Counted from the stretch's first letter, positions 39,870-51,210 are shown. The stretch: 64,000 bases of DNA from Podarcis raffonei (GCF_027172205.1 NC_070619.1:1808001-1872000), one strand, 5' to 3'. The notes: a model not told the origin generated them from the sequence alone. A program made the numbers and translations.

Positions 39870-42800
39870 TCAAAGTTTCACCCCACGGACATCCAGCTGG
39901 TAGACAATCACCCGTCCGAAGAAATCCGTGCTGTTTTCAAAGGTGATCTTGAGTTTGTCGAGAGGAGTTTCCTCGAGGGAGAAATGGTAGAGGGAGGAAC
40001 AGTTAAGGAAAATGAAATTCTGGACTCCATCCCGAGTCCCAGTGAACTGGGAGGGAAGGGAAAAAAAGGATATTTGCAGAGAATTTGTATCCTCAGGGTA
40101 GAATTCCGCCACCGGGGAAAGATCGCCTCTGTTCTGGCAGCCTAGGAGAAATTTGAAAGGAGATGTGGAAAGGGTAATATTTAACGGGGGGGGGGGGGGG
40201 ACAGGGTTCTTTGATTGAGGCAAGGCGGGTGGTGGGGTTTTGGGGTTGTGTTTTGTGTATTGCAGATTCCACTTCCTTGCCATGTCCTTCGGCCAACGAA
40301 AACTGATAAATGAATGGAAGAAGGACCTACTTGCCTGACGCTGATACATAAACCTTGCATGCACACTATGTGAAAAAAATGAACGTTTACCATCTCCCCC
40401 AACCTCATACTGTCCACAACAGAGCTTTCCAAACTTTCCATGTTGGTGACACACTTTTTAGACATGCACCATTTCGCAACGCAGCCATTCAGTTTTACTA
40501 GCAAGCCAAGAAGCAGTCTTGCAACTGCTGCCTCTGCCTCTACCGCTGTCCTTACCTTGCACAACACACTTTTGGCTAGCAAATCCCCCCTGGAATTGGA
40601 TCTGGATCTGGGATGGCCGGACAGCCTGTGGAAATTCCAGCGTCAACCACTGGGTGGCACCCTAAGACCAACAGCAGAAACCAACAGCAGCCGTCAATCA
40701 GGGACAAACCTTTTAGCTCAAGGGGAGGAATTTCAACCCAAAACTGCAATGTTTTATTTCCACCCCCCTCCCCCAGGCAATACAAAAAATACTGCAAGGA
40801 GCCCTTCCCTGGGGAAACAAGGAGTTCAGAGCTTCATCAACATGTGACCCTAAAACTCTGGACCAGGCATAGGCAAACTCCGGCCCTCCAGATGTTTGGG
40901 ACAACAATTCCCATCATCCCTGACCACTGGTCCTGTTAGCTAGGGATGATGGGAATTGTAGTCCTAAACATCTGGAGGGCTGGAGTTTGCCTATGCCTGC
41001 TCTGAATCCTCCCAAACTGATGCCAAAGTTTAGTGCTTGTTTTGTGCCACAAACCCCTTGTTTCATGCCCCCCCAACTGAGTAATTGCCCTATGGCTCCT
41101 GGTTTGAGTGTCGATTATTCCGTTGAGAGGGGCACCAAACAAGCACCAAATTTTGACCCCTGTTTGGGGTCTATTGGACAAGGTTGGATTTTTTTGGCAT
41201 TAACTTGTGACCCCAATTGGTTGTCCTGATTCCTTGGTTTGGGGGGGGGGTTCACAGCCCAAAACTAGCACTAAACTTCAGCACCAGAATTTCAAGATCA
41301 CATGTTAATAAAGCTGGAGTTCAGCTTGCAAGTGAAATCGCCAGGCTCAGTCCCTGCTTTGCGTCATGAGATAAGCTGAGCACGAGACTCTTAATCGGAG
41401 AGTCGTGTGTTGGAACCCCATGTTGGGCAAAAGATTCCTGCATCGCAACGGGTTGGACTAGATGACCCTCGGGGTCCCTTCCAACTCTGCAGCTCTATGA
41501 TTCTGCGAATGGCTTCCCTCTGCACAGGACCCTAAAGAACAGCACTGGGCTTGATGGGTGATCTTAGTCTGAGCTGGGATAATGAGTTCCTATATACCTG
41601 ACCAAAGCCAACCCTTTTATTTTGAACCATGAGGACTAGCTCCTTCCTTTAGTACTGGGCTTGATGGATGAGTGAGTCTGAGCTGGGACGAGACAGAATT
41701 ATTTATGTCTTTTATTTCCTAAAAATTATATACAGCTTGATTATTTAACCAAAAAAGAAAAACCATGCGAAAAAAGAAAAATGAAATTATCAGTGAAAAA
41801 CAATTAAAAACCTTTAAAAATAATTGCTTTCTACAGAGAAGGTAAGGGATGAAAGTTAAGAAACAGTGAGTAGAGAGGGGCTTGCAGTTTCTTTTTTTCT
41901 GTTTCTTCTTTCTTTAGCTTCTTTCTACTCGTTATTTCTTGTAGATTAGTTTGTTTCTATTATTGTATTTTGGAAACTTCAGTAAAAAATCCCCTGACTC
42001 AAAAAATAATAACAGGGACAATATGAAGATCAGCCTGTCTTGCAGGAGCGTTGTTGAGGAAGACCAAGATATAAATGGAGGGAAAGCCTTGCAAGTACTC
42101 CAGCTCCATGTTATTATTACTGTCACTGCTGGAAGTGCAATAAAATTGATCTCCAATCAATTAAAAAAAATGGATTATTTTGCCAGCACTGCAGTTTTTC
42201 TCTTGCATCTCACCTGATCTGAGTTCCAGCAAGTCTCCTCATTCCCATCAAACATAAACTTCTTCCCAAACTGCTTCACGTCTCGGTTGAGCACGGAGCT
42301 GACCCTGCAAAAATGCACAAAAGCACTGCAGTCGGGCTTTCTCAGAAGCCATTAGGAGATGGGAGGGACCCCACAAGGTCATCAAGCCCAACCCGCTTAG
42401 GAGGAGGGAGAAGCGGGGGGAGGAAAGAGAAAACTACGCATGTTTATGATTTTTATAATAAAACATCTATCCCATAAGCCACCTCAAACACATCTGGAAG
42501 GAAAATGGGATGAAAAGATAAACAAGACATTTTAAAAGTTTATTTATTAGTACATTAGCATCCAACCTTTCCTTCACAGAGTTCAAGGTGGCACACGATG
42601 TTCTCCTCCCATTTTTCTATCTTTACAACAACCCTATGAGGTAGGTCAAGCTGACTGTGACTGGCTCACAAGGCCACCCAGTGAACTTCATGGCTGAGTA
42701 GAGGGTGAGAGATTTGAACCCAGGTCTTGCAGGTCCCCGACAAGCACATTGGGACTTGAACCCTGGGACTTGACCCCATGACCCCGAGATTAAGAATCCC

Positions 42801-42991
42801 ATGTTTTACTAACTGAGCTATCTGAAGCCACACTATAGAAATTACTATCACTATCATGTTGCTATTACTGACAATTACTTCTGCTACAATGATCATTCCA
42901 ATTCAGTTCTTTAATTTGCATCTTCAGCGGACAGCAAAAAAATCTCTCACCTGCTCACCGTCCCGGAGCAAATCAAGGATGTCGCTGCCAT
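39870..42991 (-). CDS. NR2C2AP: NR2C2AP, TR4-associated protein (5 exons, 140 aa)
   Basis: Minus-strand exons are 42951-42991, 42214-42304, 40556-40661, 40074-40141 and 39870-39986, and phases agree. The product starts MAATSLICSGTVSRVSSVLN, continues RDVKQFGKKFMFDGNEETCW and QWLTLEFPQAVRPSQIQIQF, then EFYPEDTNSLQ joined to HFSLEETPLDKLKITFEN and ends STDFFGRVIVYQLDVRGVKL. This is colinear with human NR2C2AP (139 aa) over its whole length. The fold is discoidin/galactose-binding-like. The family binds nuclear receptor TR4 (NR2C2) and represses its activity. The ATG has A at -3 and G at +4. The last intron is not GT-AG. It begins ATATCCTT and ends AC, with branch point TTCCTTAAC, i.e. U12-type, and only this excision restores the human alignment. 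Tail-to-tail with RFXANK, as in human. Confidence 0.95.
39987..40073 (-). other. NR2C2AP: U12-type AT-AC intron of NR2C2AP (87 nt, in-frame)
   Basis: Donor CAA/ATATCCTTTT, branch point TTCCTTAACT with about 15 bases to the acceptor CTCTAC/CAT. All three match minor-spliceosome consensus. 87 is divisible by three and the intron has no in-frame stop. A conceptual translation without splicing therefore runs through it and adds 29 residues absent from the human protein. Confidence 0.9.
40864..40999. mobile_element. hAT MITE in NR2C2AP intron 2
   Basis: 136 bp. Arms CAGGCATAGGCAAACTCCGG and GGAGTTTGCCTATGCCTG. Flanks CTCTGGAC and CTCTGAAT are partly matching 8-bp duplications. Confidence 0.82.
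41357..41508 (+). repeat. tRNA-Lys-headed SINE
   Basis: 'gcacgagactcttaatcgga', 'ccccatgttgggcaaaagat' and 'ggttggactagatgaccctc', in NR2C2AP intron 2. Confidence 0.85.
42540..42830 (-). repeat. CORE-SINE and tRNA-SINE head
   Basis: 'caacaaccctatgaggtagg' and 'ttcatggctgagtagagggt' are a reversed MIR-like copy. 42742-42828 ends in a reversed tRNA-like head ('accccgagattaagaatccc'). In NR2C2AP intron 1. Confidence 0.7.
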
Positions 42992-43357
42992 CGTGACACC
43001 AGCCAGATGGCCACCCAAGTGTAGGAATGTACAGACTGAGATGCAGGCAGAAATCCAACAGGTGTGTGCCTACGTTTTTCCAACCACAGCTACCTGTTAA
43101 AGGAGGACCAAGATGGAAGAGGATGGAATTAAATTAATCATTTTGGGAATGAGACCCCCAACCTCCGACTCGCAGAGACCAGTGTGTCCAATGGTCAGTG
43201 ATAATGGTGCCCCTGGAGTCCAGAGCAACATCGGGAGGAGCCCCTGCAGGTATTTGCAATCCCTGATCGAAGAAGAGGCATGGGAGAGAGAGGGGGCTGC
43301 CCACCAGATGACGCTTTTATTTGGAAGAGAACTTCCCAGCTGAGAGCAGCATATAAA

Positions 43358-43706
43358 GGTAAAGGGACCCATGACCATGAGGTCCAGTCGCGGACGACTC
43401 TGGGGTTGCAGCGCTCATCTCGCTCTATAGGCCGAGGGAGCCGGCGTACAGCTTCCGGGTCATGTGGCCAGCATGACTGAGCTGCTTCTGGCGAACCAGA
43501 GCAGTGCATGGAAACGCCGTTTACCTTCCCGCCGGAGCGGTACCTATTTATCTACTTGCACTTTGATGTGCTTTCGAACTGCTAGGTTGGCAGGAGCAGG
43601 GACCGAGCAATGGGAGCTCACCCCGTCGTGGGGATTCGAACCACCAACCTTCCGATCGGCAAGCCCTAGGCTCTGTGGTTTAACCCACAGTGCCACCTGT
43701 GTCCCT
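43358..43706 (-). mobile_element. Sauria SINE, minus, with 15-bp TSD
   Basis: Full-length reversed copy, flanked by identical AGAGCAGCATATAAA at 43343-43357 and 43707-43721. Confidence 0.93.
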
Positions 43707-44189
43707 AGAGCAGCATATAAATCATGTTAAATAAAAACAAAAACTCATATTTCTCTTTTTCCTTGTCCCCGCTGGCTGGCTAAACCAGGTGAGGGGAGCG
43801 AACACAGGCTCAGAAAGAGTGAGCAGAGGGGGTCCAATGGTCAAGAAGCCCTTGTAGAGAGAAGTGAGGGGCCAGTGGGGCTTGTCCACCTGGGAAGAGA
43901 GTCCATCGGGGAGAAGGAAGACTTTGATCCTAAATCTCCACTGCCTTGTGGGACATCTTTGGGAGAGAAAATGCTCAGGAGTAAACCCAAGACAAATTCA
44001 GAGTGGAATCCCTAAGGCGGTTGGATGGCTCCTTGTCCGCCTCCTTCCGGCAACTCCTGCAGCCCAGCTGGTGCCCAACGTCTTGCCCTGATTTCCTTTG
44101 GACCACATCTGGACCTCCAGACACACAGCCCAGGCTTGCGCCCCAAGGAGGTCACTTTGATGCTGTTCATGCAGTGGTTTGGCTTCACC

Positions 44190-44238
44190 TGCAGAGGCGC
44201 ACTCCATGGTCTCTTGAAAGTGACAGATGCCAACATCA
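44190..44238 (+). repeat. 3' end of zinc-finger LINE family
   Basis: 'cagaggcgcactccatggtc' with 'gacagatgccaacatcat', the same tail as at 21262 and 26176. Confidence 0.5.
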
Positions 44239-44297
44239 TGTCCCCTTTTGCAATCTGTGCCTCTTTCCCAGCTCCTTAGCACCAGCACTGTCCAGAC

Positions 44298-44442
44298 CAG
44301 TGTTTCCCAGACTTGGGTCTCGTCTCAGGATGTTTTTTTTTGCACTACAATTCCCATCATCCCTGGCCACTGGTCCTGCTAGCTAGGGATGATGGGAGTT
44401 GTAGTTCCAAAACAGCTGAAGACCCAAGTTTGGGAAACCCTG
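44298..44442. mobile_element. hAT MITE (CAGTGTTTCCCAGAC type)
   Basis: Arms CAGTGTTTCCCAGACTTGGG and CCCAAGTTTGGGAAACCCTG. Flanks GTCCAGAC and GTTTAGAA are decayed duplications. Related to 36833-36931, with a longer middle. Confidence 0.78.
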
Positions 44443-44522
44443 GTTTAGAACATCTGCTCTCCATACAGACAATACTGAATTAGTTGGATCAGCAATAAGG
44501 CAGGTTCCCACATTTCATTTCA

Positions 44523-45180
44523 CTTTTAATTTGTATACCCCCTTTCTGAACCAGGAAGGGCAGGGTATAAGTAAAAATCTATTATTTATTATTATTATTC
44601 TATATTGCAGTTTACAGCAACAAAATACTGAATACCACAAAGAACACACGCCTTATAATAATCTGATCCAGTACAAAAGTTGTAATAAAGCGTAACTTTA
44701 AAATACGACTTATATCAAATAACGTAATGTTCAATAATTGATTAGAATATAATAGTACCCAATAAAATTTACCCTCAAAACATCAGCAAATGATCATTAA
44801 ATAGAAATTCACTCCGAACAATTGCAATAATTACTAAACTATGATCAATAAAATAACTGCAAGTCACAATGAATAAAATACATATAAATACATAAAATAT
44901 AAATACATAAAATACATATAAAATAGGATCAAACTGAGAAACAAAGACACACAACTTGTGAAACTATTCCTCCACACCCCGTAAACGTCTTTTCAAAACT
45001 ACACCCGCACACGCAAACCTGTGATTAATGGGGTTACTCCCAGGAAAGCAAATCCAGGGGCGCCAAGACTAGAGGCCGCTCGTTTTTGCCACCTCTCCTT
45101 CCCAATCTAAGGGGTTGCCAACGTACCAGGAAAGAAGCACAAACGCACAAAAACAAACACACGCCCTGGATCTGTTCCTG
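44523..45180. other. Intergenic: LINE tail then AT-rich stretch
   Basis: A short LINE 3' tail at 44523-44604 ('gggcagggtataagtaaaaa', TTATTA repeats) is followed by 550 bases of AT-rich sequence with no gene or known repeat. 'ataaatacataaaatataaa' is a small local duplication. Confidence 0.5.
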
Positions 45181-45184
45181 TGGC

Positions 45185-45660
45185 CTATTTAATTAACAGC
45201 CACTTAATCTGCAGGAATCTGCCAGATCCTCCGAGCGCTGCTCGGTTTGCAGCGGAGAAAAAGGCAAGGCGGAGGAGCAGGGGGTAAAGCAAACATTGGC
45301 AACCTTCCTCCCCTCTACCAACCTGCGAAAGATTTGGGAGAGAAGCTGTCGATGCCGGGATCCAAGAAGCAGCCGCGCCGCTTCTTGCAAATACAATCTC
45401 TGCGGCATATATATGCTCTTCGTCTCTGTCCCAGAGGCAGGAGAAGCGCAACTGGGATTGAAAAGGGACTGGAAGAAAACAGAGGAGGAAGTTGCTCTCT
45501 GGCGCCACGTGCTTCCTGCTTCCTGCGCCCGGAGGCAAGTCTGAAAAGGTTTGCAGGCTCAGCGAAAAACGAAAAAATAAAGAAATGTCCAAGTTTGACC
45601 TAATCTCACCTTGGCCACTAGGTGGCGGTAGAGGAGCGCGAAGGAAGGCGATTTAAGGCA
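45185..45660. promoter_or_regulatory. GC-richer island with CTCF-type motif
   Basis: A moderately GC-rich, repeat-free block between AT-rich flanks. TGGCCACTAGGTGGCGGTA at 45612-45630 is an almost ideal CTCF core. No coding exon is recognisable. It could be an insulator or an unannotated leader exon. Confidence 0.5.
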
Positions 45661-46133
45661 AAATGTTGGTGTGTTGTTTTTTTTAAAAAATCAAAAAATA
45701 AAAATTGGAGGTCTTGATTCTGGGGGTTCCTTCTTTCGGAGGGTGCTGGGGTTTCTACGGATCTTTGGCCAGATCCTGCGAGGCGCCTGCTGGTGTTCAC
45801 CAGCGGGTCTATGAGATGCACTTATTTAGTTGCAGTCTTCATGCAGCACCGCATCATTATACTGCGGAACTCTCCGCCACAGGAGGCAAGGACGGCCACC
45901 AACTTATACAGGGTGGCCAAAAAGTTGGTATACTGCTTTAGAATCCATTTTCTTTGTTCTTGACTCCAGTGCGCTGCCATCATGATCAATAGTAATAATA
46001 ATAATAATAATATTTTTACCCACCCATCTGGCTGAGTTTCTCCAGCCCCCTTCAATGCAGGAATCTCAGCTAAGGCTTCCATCAGTTTGAATAATAACAA
46101 TGGTAATAGCAATAATCTTAGAATGAAGGGTGG

Positions 46134-46230
46134 TATAAAAATAAAATAAAATAAAATAAAATAAAATAAAATAAAATAAAATAAAATAAAATAAAATAAA
46201 ATAAAATAAAATAAAATAAAATAAAATAGG
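46134..46230 (+). repeat. (AAAAT)n microsatellite
   Basis: About 18 uninterrupted AAAAT units. Confidence 0.97.
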
Positions 46231-46751
46231 ATCCAGTGGCTGGATGTAGGATTTCCCCCATTTCACCTTTTGCCTGCCCTGTTTTTGGATTATGCCATGG
46301 CCTTTGGCTGGTGCAATAAAAGTTTGTGGTGATTCCCTTCTGCCTGCCCTGAGCTCTCCACGCCCATCATCCCTGCCAGGCCCAGCTCACCTGTCAATGG
46401 CCCATATCACCCCTTTGTCCCACTTCAAGCCTCACACCGTGGGAGTAAGCGATACCTGCCGCCCTCCCGCTGCCTCGCTGCTCAGGTTACCGCTTCTCTC
46501 TGTCTGGCGCCGGCCACCTCGGTCTCAAGCTGAACAGTCCGTGAGGGAGGCAGAATAGGGAATAATTTATTTCACACTCTACCTTTCCGTTTCTCACAGA
46601 TTTACTTATAGGAAAATGTAGCCAACTATAAGATCTGAACGAAAATACAGCAACAGCTCGCAGGAACAGGTTTCCGTACCAGAATCGAACGCCATAAATT
46701 AATATCACAAAGTTCCATGTAGCACAAATGGGTTTGTGTTCCTCTGTACCT

Positions 46752-47300
46752 TAGAATCATAGAACTGTAGAGTTGCAAGGTACCCCACGGGTCATCTAGT
46801 CTAACCCCCTGAAATGCTAAAGCAACCATGACAGAGGGACACCCAACTTCTGCTTAAAAACCTCCAAGGAAGGAGAGCCCATCACCTTTTGAGGGAGCCC
46901 ATTTCACTGTCGAACAGCTCTTCCTGTCAGAAAGGTTTTCCTGATGTTGATTCAGAATCTCCTTTCTTGTAATTTGAAGTTCAAGTCCTACCCTCCAGAG
47001 CAGGAGAAACCAAGATTGGTCCATCTTCCATATGACAGCTCTTGAGATATTGGAAGATGGCGCTCCTATCTCCTCTCAGTCTCCTTTTTTCCAGGCTAAA
47101 CATCCCCAGCTCCTTCAACCATTCCTCATCAGGCTTGGTTTCCAGACCCTTGATCATCTTGGCTGCCCTATTCGCCCCACATTCCAGCTTGTCCACATCC
47201 TTCTTCAGTTGTGGTACCCAGAAACCATATTCCAGGTGTGGTCTGACCAAGGCAGAACAGAGCGGGACTATGACTATCTGGACACTAGACTTCAGTTGAT
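46752..47300 (-). mobile_element. CR1 LINE fragment
   Basis: Minus frame 46981-47304: '[20 protein letters not shown]', '[20 protein letters not shown]' and '[20 protein letters not shown]', the CR1 reverse transcriptase C-terminus. It is followed by the CR1 tail at the left. The longest CR1 3' piece here. Confidence 0.92.
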
Positions 47301-47437
47301 GCATAGGTCATTCTGTTGATGACCTTATTACATTAGAACAGGGATTACTCCTGTCCCTAGACTAGATTAATTTAGGGACAGGAGAAATGAAGGACTTCAT
47401 CTGGTGATGTCCAAAGGCTTCTGAAATGTTCCTTGAA

Positions 47438-47790
47438 TCATAAGAACAGCCTCGGCCCAGTATACCTGAAGGAGCGTCTCCACCCCCCTCGTTCTGCCCG
47501 GACACCGAGGTCCATCTCCGAGGGCCTTCTGGCGGTTCCCTCACTGCGAGAAGTGAGGTTACAGGGAACCAGGCAGAGGGCCTTCTCGGTGGTGGCACCC
47601 GCCCTGTGGAACGCCCTCCCACCAGATGTCAAAGAGATAAACAACTACCTGACATTTAGAAGACATCTGAAGGCAGCCCTGTTCAGGGAAGTTTTTAATG
47701 TGTGACATTTTAATGTATTTTTAATCTTTGTTGGAAGCCGCCCAGAGTGGCTGGGGAAACCCAGCCAAATGGGCGGGTAACAAATAATAA

Positions 47791-47830
<40 letters not shown>
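47438..47830 (+). mobile_element. L2/CR1-like LINE 3' end with (ATT)n
   Basis: The plus frame 47433-47705 reads 'LGPVYLKERLHPPRSARTPR' and 'RAFSVVAPALWNALPPDVKE'. It ends 'gggcgggtaacaaataataa' and (ATT)n. One of the less decayed copies of this family. Confidence 0.88.
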
Positions 47831-47832
<2 letters not shown>

Positions 47833-48100
47833 AAGCAGCGCTGCCTCTGACTGTGGAAGCAGAGTGTAGTCATCCTGCCTAGTAGCCATCAATCACTTTT
47901 TCCTGCTCCGTGAATTTGCTCAGTCCTCTTTTAAAGCCATCCAGGTCGGTGGCCATTGCTGTCTCCTGGGGCTCTTGGGCTTGGATCCTGCGTGAGGGTT
48001 TGACATTGAGGCATCTGACTGGCCACTGTGAGAACAGGAGTCTGGACCAAAGGCACCATTGGGCTGATCCAAAAGGCCATTCTTAGGTTTTTAGGGTCTT
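47831..48100 (-). mobile_element. LINE fragment, same family as 8670-9268
   Basis: Reversed 'gcagcgctgcctctgactgt', 'agccatccaggtcggtggcc' and 'gtctcctgg' match that family's 3' end. Confidence 0.6.
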
Positions 48101-48209
48101 AGGAGCTCAGCGGCTCGAATAGCAATTGCAATTCAGCTGAAAGCAGCCCAAAATCCGATGCTGGGCACTTCGTACCACACATTATGAACTGAACCCAGGA
48201 TCCTTTCTC

Positions 48210-48470
48210 AGACCCTCCAGGTGCCCCTATTTTCCAGGGACAGATTTACAGAAGCTGCTCCAGTTTTTGATCTGACCCTGCTTTTCCTTGGTACGTTCCT
48301 ATTTTCATCAGAGAAATGATGGAGGGTATGGAGCTATGGGGAAGTTTTTTAAAGCTTAATGTTTTATTCTGTTTTTATATATGTTGGAAGCTGCCCAGAG
48401 TGGCTGGGGCAACCTAGTCAGATGGGCGGGGTATAAATAATAAAATTATTATCATTACTATTTTTATGAA
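48210..48470 (+). repeat. 'CCCTATTTTC' element and LINE tail
   Basis: 'gaccctccaggtgcccctat' to 'gatggagggtatggagctat', then the LINE end 'gcccagagtggctggggcaa' and 'gggcggggtataaataataa'. Confidence 0.65.
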
Positions 48471-48473
48471 ATA

Positions 48474-48825
48474 AAGGTAAAGGGACCCCTGACCATTAGG
48501 TCCAGTCGCGGACGACTCTGGGGTTGCGACGCTCATCTCGCTTTATTGGCCGAGGGAGCCTGCGTACAGCTTCCGGTTCATGTGGCCAGCATGACTAAGC
48601 CGCTTCTGGCCAACCAGAGCAGCGCATGGAAACGCCGTTCACCTTCCTGCCGGAGTGGTACCTATTTATCTACTTGCACTTTGACGTGCTTTCGAACTGC
48701 TAGGTTGGCAGACGTAGGGACCGAGCAACGGGAGCTCACCCTGTCGCGGGGATTCGAACCGCCGACCTTCTGATCGGCAAGCCCAAGAAGCTCAGTGGTT
48801 TAGACCACAGCGCCACCCGTGTCCC
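48474..48825 (-). mobile_element. Sauria SINE, minus
   Basis: Full-length reversed copy, flanked by TTTTTATGAAATA (48461) and TTTTTAATGAAATA (48827). Confidence 0.92.
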
Positions 48826-48859
48826 TTTTTTAATGAAATAGGACATCCCTATTTTCCTT

Positions 48860-49260
48860 GGAGAAATGTTGGAGAGTCTCTGCTCTCTGTGCAAATCCCA
48901 CCTTTGGTGTGTGTTTGTGGCTGTTTGGGAAAAGAACCTGGAGATTTTCTGCCTCTCTGAGCTGCCTCCATGGAATGCAACTGAGCCAAACAGAAGGGAG
49001 GCGGATTCCACTCTCTCGGTTTATTTAATTTCATTTTTCTTTGAAAACAAAACATTGCATCCTTTTTCTCCCATTGTTTTGTCAGGCTGTCATTTATCTC
49101 CATAGCTTGCCGCTGTTCTGTTTCTGCCAGGGTCAGGCAAAACATTAATGAAAGGGAGGAAAATGACGGAAGAAAAAAACCGCAAACATTTAAATCTCAT
49201 GCTGTTTAAACGCGGTGGGTGGAGTGGTTGGGGGTGGCAGAACTCTGAAAAATAATAATA
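48860..49260. other. Unique, possibly conserved non-coding block
   Basis: No repeat or exon. Contains SOX-like 'cccattgttttgtc' and homeobox-like 'aaacattaatgaaagg' words. See findings. Confidence 0.4.
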
Positions 49261-49329
49261 ACCATCTTGTTTTGCAGAACCGTCGGAAGGAGGGAGGGAA
49301 AGAGGGATTTCAAATGGGGATTCCGAAAA

Positions 49330-49510
49330 ATTTCTGGACCCATAGGAATGTCTGAAGAGCTGCCTCTGAGGTTGGAGTCATGGTGTAGCCATGGTGGCAA
49401 GTGGCCACTGATAATCTTTTTCCTCCACAAGTTTGCCTAGGTTGGTGACCATAACTGCTTCCTGTGGGAGAGAGTTCCGTAGGTTAACTACATCTTGCAT
49501 GAGGAAGGAC
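49330..49510 (-). mobile_element. Old LINE fragment
   Basis: Reversed 'agctgcctctgaggttggag' and 'gcttcctgtgggagagagtt' match the family at 8670-9268. Strongly decayed. Confidence 0.5.
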
Positions 49511-49743
49511 TTTCATAAATGCCAGTGGGTCTAAGGTCTGCCGGACTCACATGGGATGCAACCTGTCATGTACTGGCAGGATGGGGAAGGAGGTACTCCC
49601 AGGGTGAGGGAGGATGGTGAGGGGTGGGGGTCGGGGCACAGGTACCAGAGCAGGGGCACCCATCACCAGTCAGAGGGGCCTCTATCCCACGAACACGGCG
49701 GGCTCTGAGGCATAGGGAGCAACAGGAGGGATGCTCTAGGATA

Positions 49744-49882
49744 GCCTTTCTCAACCTGTGGGTCCCCAGATGTTGTTGAACTACAACTCCCATCACCCCT
49801 AGCTAGCGAGGCCAGAGCTCAGGGATGATGGGAGTTGTAGTCCAACAACATCTGGGGACCCACAGTGTAGGAGAACTGCTGC
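49744..49882. mobile_element. hAT MITE (TTCTCAACCTGTGGG type)
   Basis: Hairpin arms 'cctttctcaacctgtgggtc' and 'gacccacagtgtaggagaac'. Left flank CTCTAGGA resembles a hAT target. Related to 32565-32703. Confidence 0.7.
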
Positions 49883-50007
49883 AGTGTAGGAGGCAGAGGC
49901 AGGCAAGGCCCACAGCCCAGCTCCCTACCAGGCCAGGTGAGGCTCGCTTGCTCTGGCAGGAGGGGTGTGGGTCCTCAGCTGGGGCAGGCTTGGAGCAGAG
50001 GACGGTC

Positions 50008-50085
50008 ATAGAATCAAAGACTTGTAGAGTTGGAAGGGATCCCAAGGGTCATCTAGTCCAACCCCCTGCAATGCAGGAATGCCTC
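50008..50085 (-). repeat. CR1-type tail fragment
   Basis: 'catagaatcaaagacttgta' to 'tccaaccccctgcaatgcag'. Confidence 0.75.
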
Positions 50086-50765
50086 ATCAAGCTCAGATGC
50101 TACAACTGGCATGCAAAGTGCAAAAGGGCAGCAGAGCGGAGGTGCTGGGTCTGCTCAACTGCCCAGTTTGGTGGACCTTGGCTTGGATGCTCCCGGACCT
50201 CTACAGGACTGTGTGTTGGGTTTGACTCTAGATAGTATCCTGACCCCTGGACTTCAGACTTGGCTGCTTGGATTGACCCTGGACTGCGTTTCCTGACCTT
50301 TGGACTTTGGTGGTGTGGATTGACCTTGGACTTTGAACTTTGCACTAGGCATACTGAATTGCTGCCAGGTAGGCTGGGGGTCCAGGACACAACCCAAGAT
50401 TGTACTATATAATAAGAATGTAAGAGTGTTGTCTTGCTGCAGTTCATTTGGCCCACAGGCAGGTGGCGCTGTGGACTACAGTGTGGCGACAGCTGTCTGA
50501 GAGCTGCTTGGCCTTCACCACAGCATTGGGGGGGCAACACTGGGGGAGGGGCTATGCTGCCACCACCGCCATTGCACACCTCAGCAACGTTGCCACTTCA
50601 GCCTTCTGCAAGCAGGGCAATTGCTGAGAAGGCCCCTGACCTTTCATGACTCTTCCTCCATGGCTATTCTGGGATGTCTCCTGCCTCCTCTTTCTTCCTC
50701 GCAAGGGGAAGGGAGGGAGGTCTTCACCAGACTCCAGATCAGGTGCCTCTGAGCATTTTTAGAGT
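50086..50765. other. Intergenic, no gene recognised
   Basis: A minus-strand open frame of 159 codons (50100-50579) has no recognisable similarity. Imperfect repeats of 'cttggattgacc(c/t)tggact' (about 50267-50335) suggest a small tandem repeat. Confidence 0.45.
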
Positions 50766-50767
50766 CA

Positions 50768-50970
50768 GCGTGGTATAGTGGTTAGAGCGCCAGAGCAGGG
50801 CCTGAGAGAGACCAGAGTTCAAATTCCCCCTCAGCCATAAAGCTCACCAGGGGGGCATTCACGACCTCTCTCAGCCTAACGTACCTCACCAGTTGTTGTG
50901 GGGTTCAACAAGGAGGTGGGGAAAACTTGAGCTCCTTTGCGGACAATGTGGGGTGGAAAAGCAATAAACA
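50768..50970 (+). repeat. CORE-SINE/MIR-like copy
   Basis: 'cgtggtatagtggttagagc', 'agttcaaattccccctcagc' and 'cctcaccagttgttgtgggg'. Confidence 0.75.
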
Positions 50971-51081
50971 AACCATTTTTACATTCATGCTTACGCTCCT
51001 AAACCATGTTGTGAGTCTCTTGGAGACATTTGTGTGCGACAACTGAGCAGGGTGGGTTTTCAACATTGCGATATATCACCC

Positions 51082-51210
51082 TGAGTCGGGTTGCCATGTT
51101 TAGAAGAGCAAAAACGGGGAGACAATTGCTGACATCTACTTTTAACTGGATCGCTATGACGACTCTTCCCATGAAAAAGAGGAAACGTCCTGGGGGGGGG
51201 GGGAAGGACA
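51082..51210. mobile_element. MITE, second copy of the GGGTTGCCATAT family
   Basis: 'cgggttgccatgtttagaag' to 'ggacatatggg', with shared inside 'tggatcgctatgacgactct' and 'cccatgaaaaagaggaa'. Matches 9597-9731. Confidence 0.55.

Noticed and set aside
40074-40454. Single large exon for the end of NR2C2AP (194-codon open frame)
   Set aside because: The frame is open through introns 3 and 4 only by chance. The human alignment requires removal of both, and splice signals (GTAAGG donor, TAG acceptor, U12 ends) are in place.
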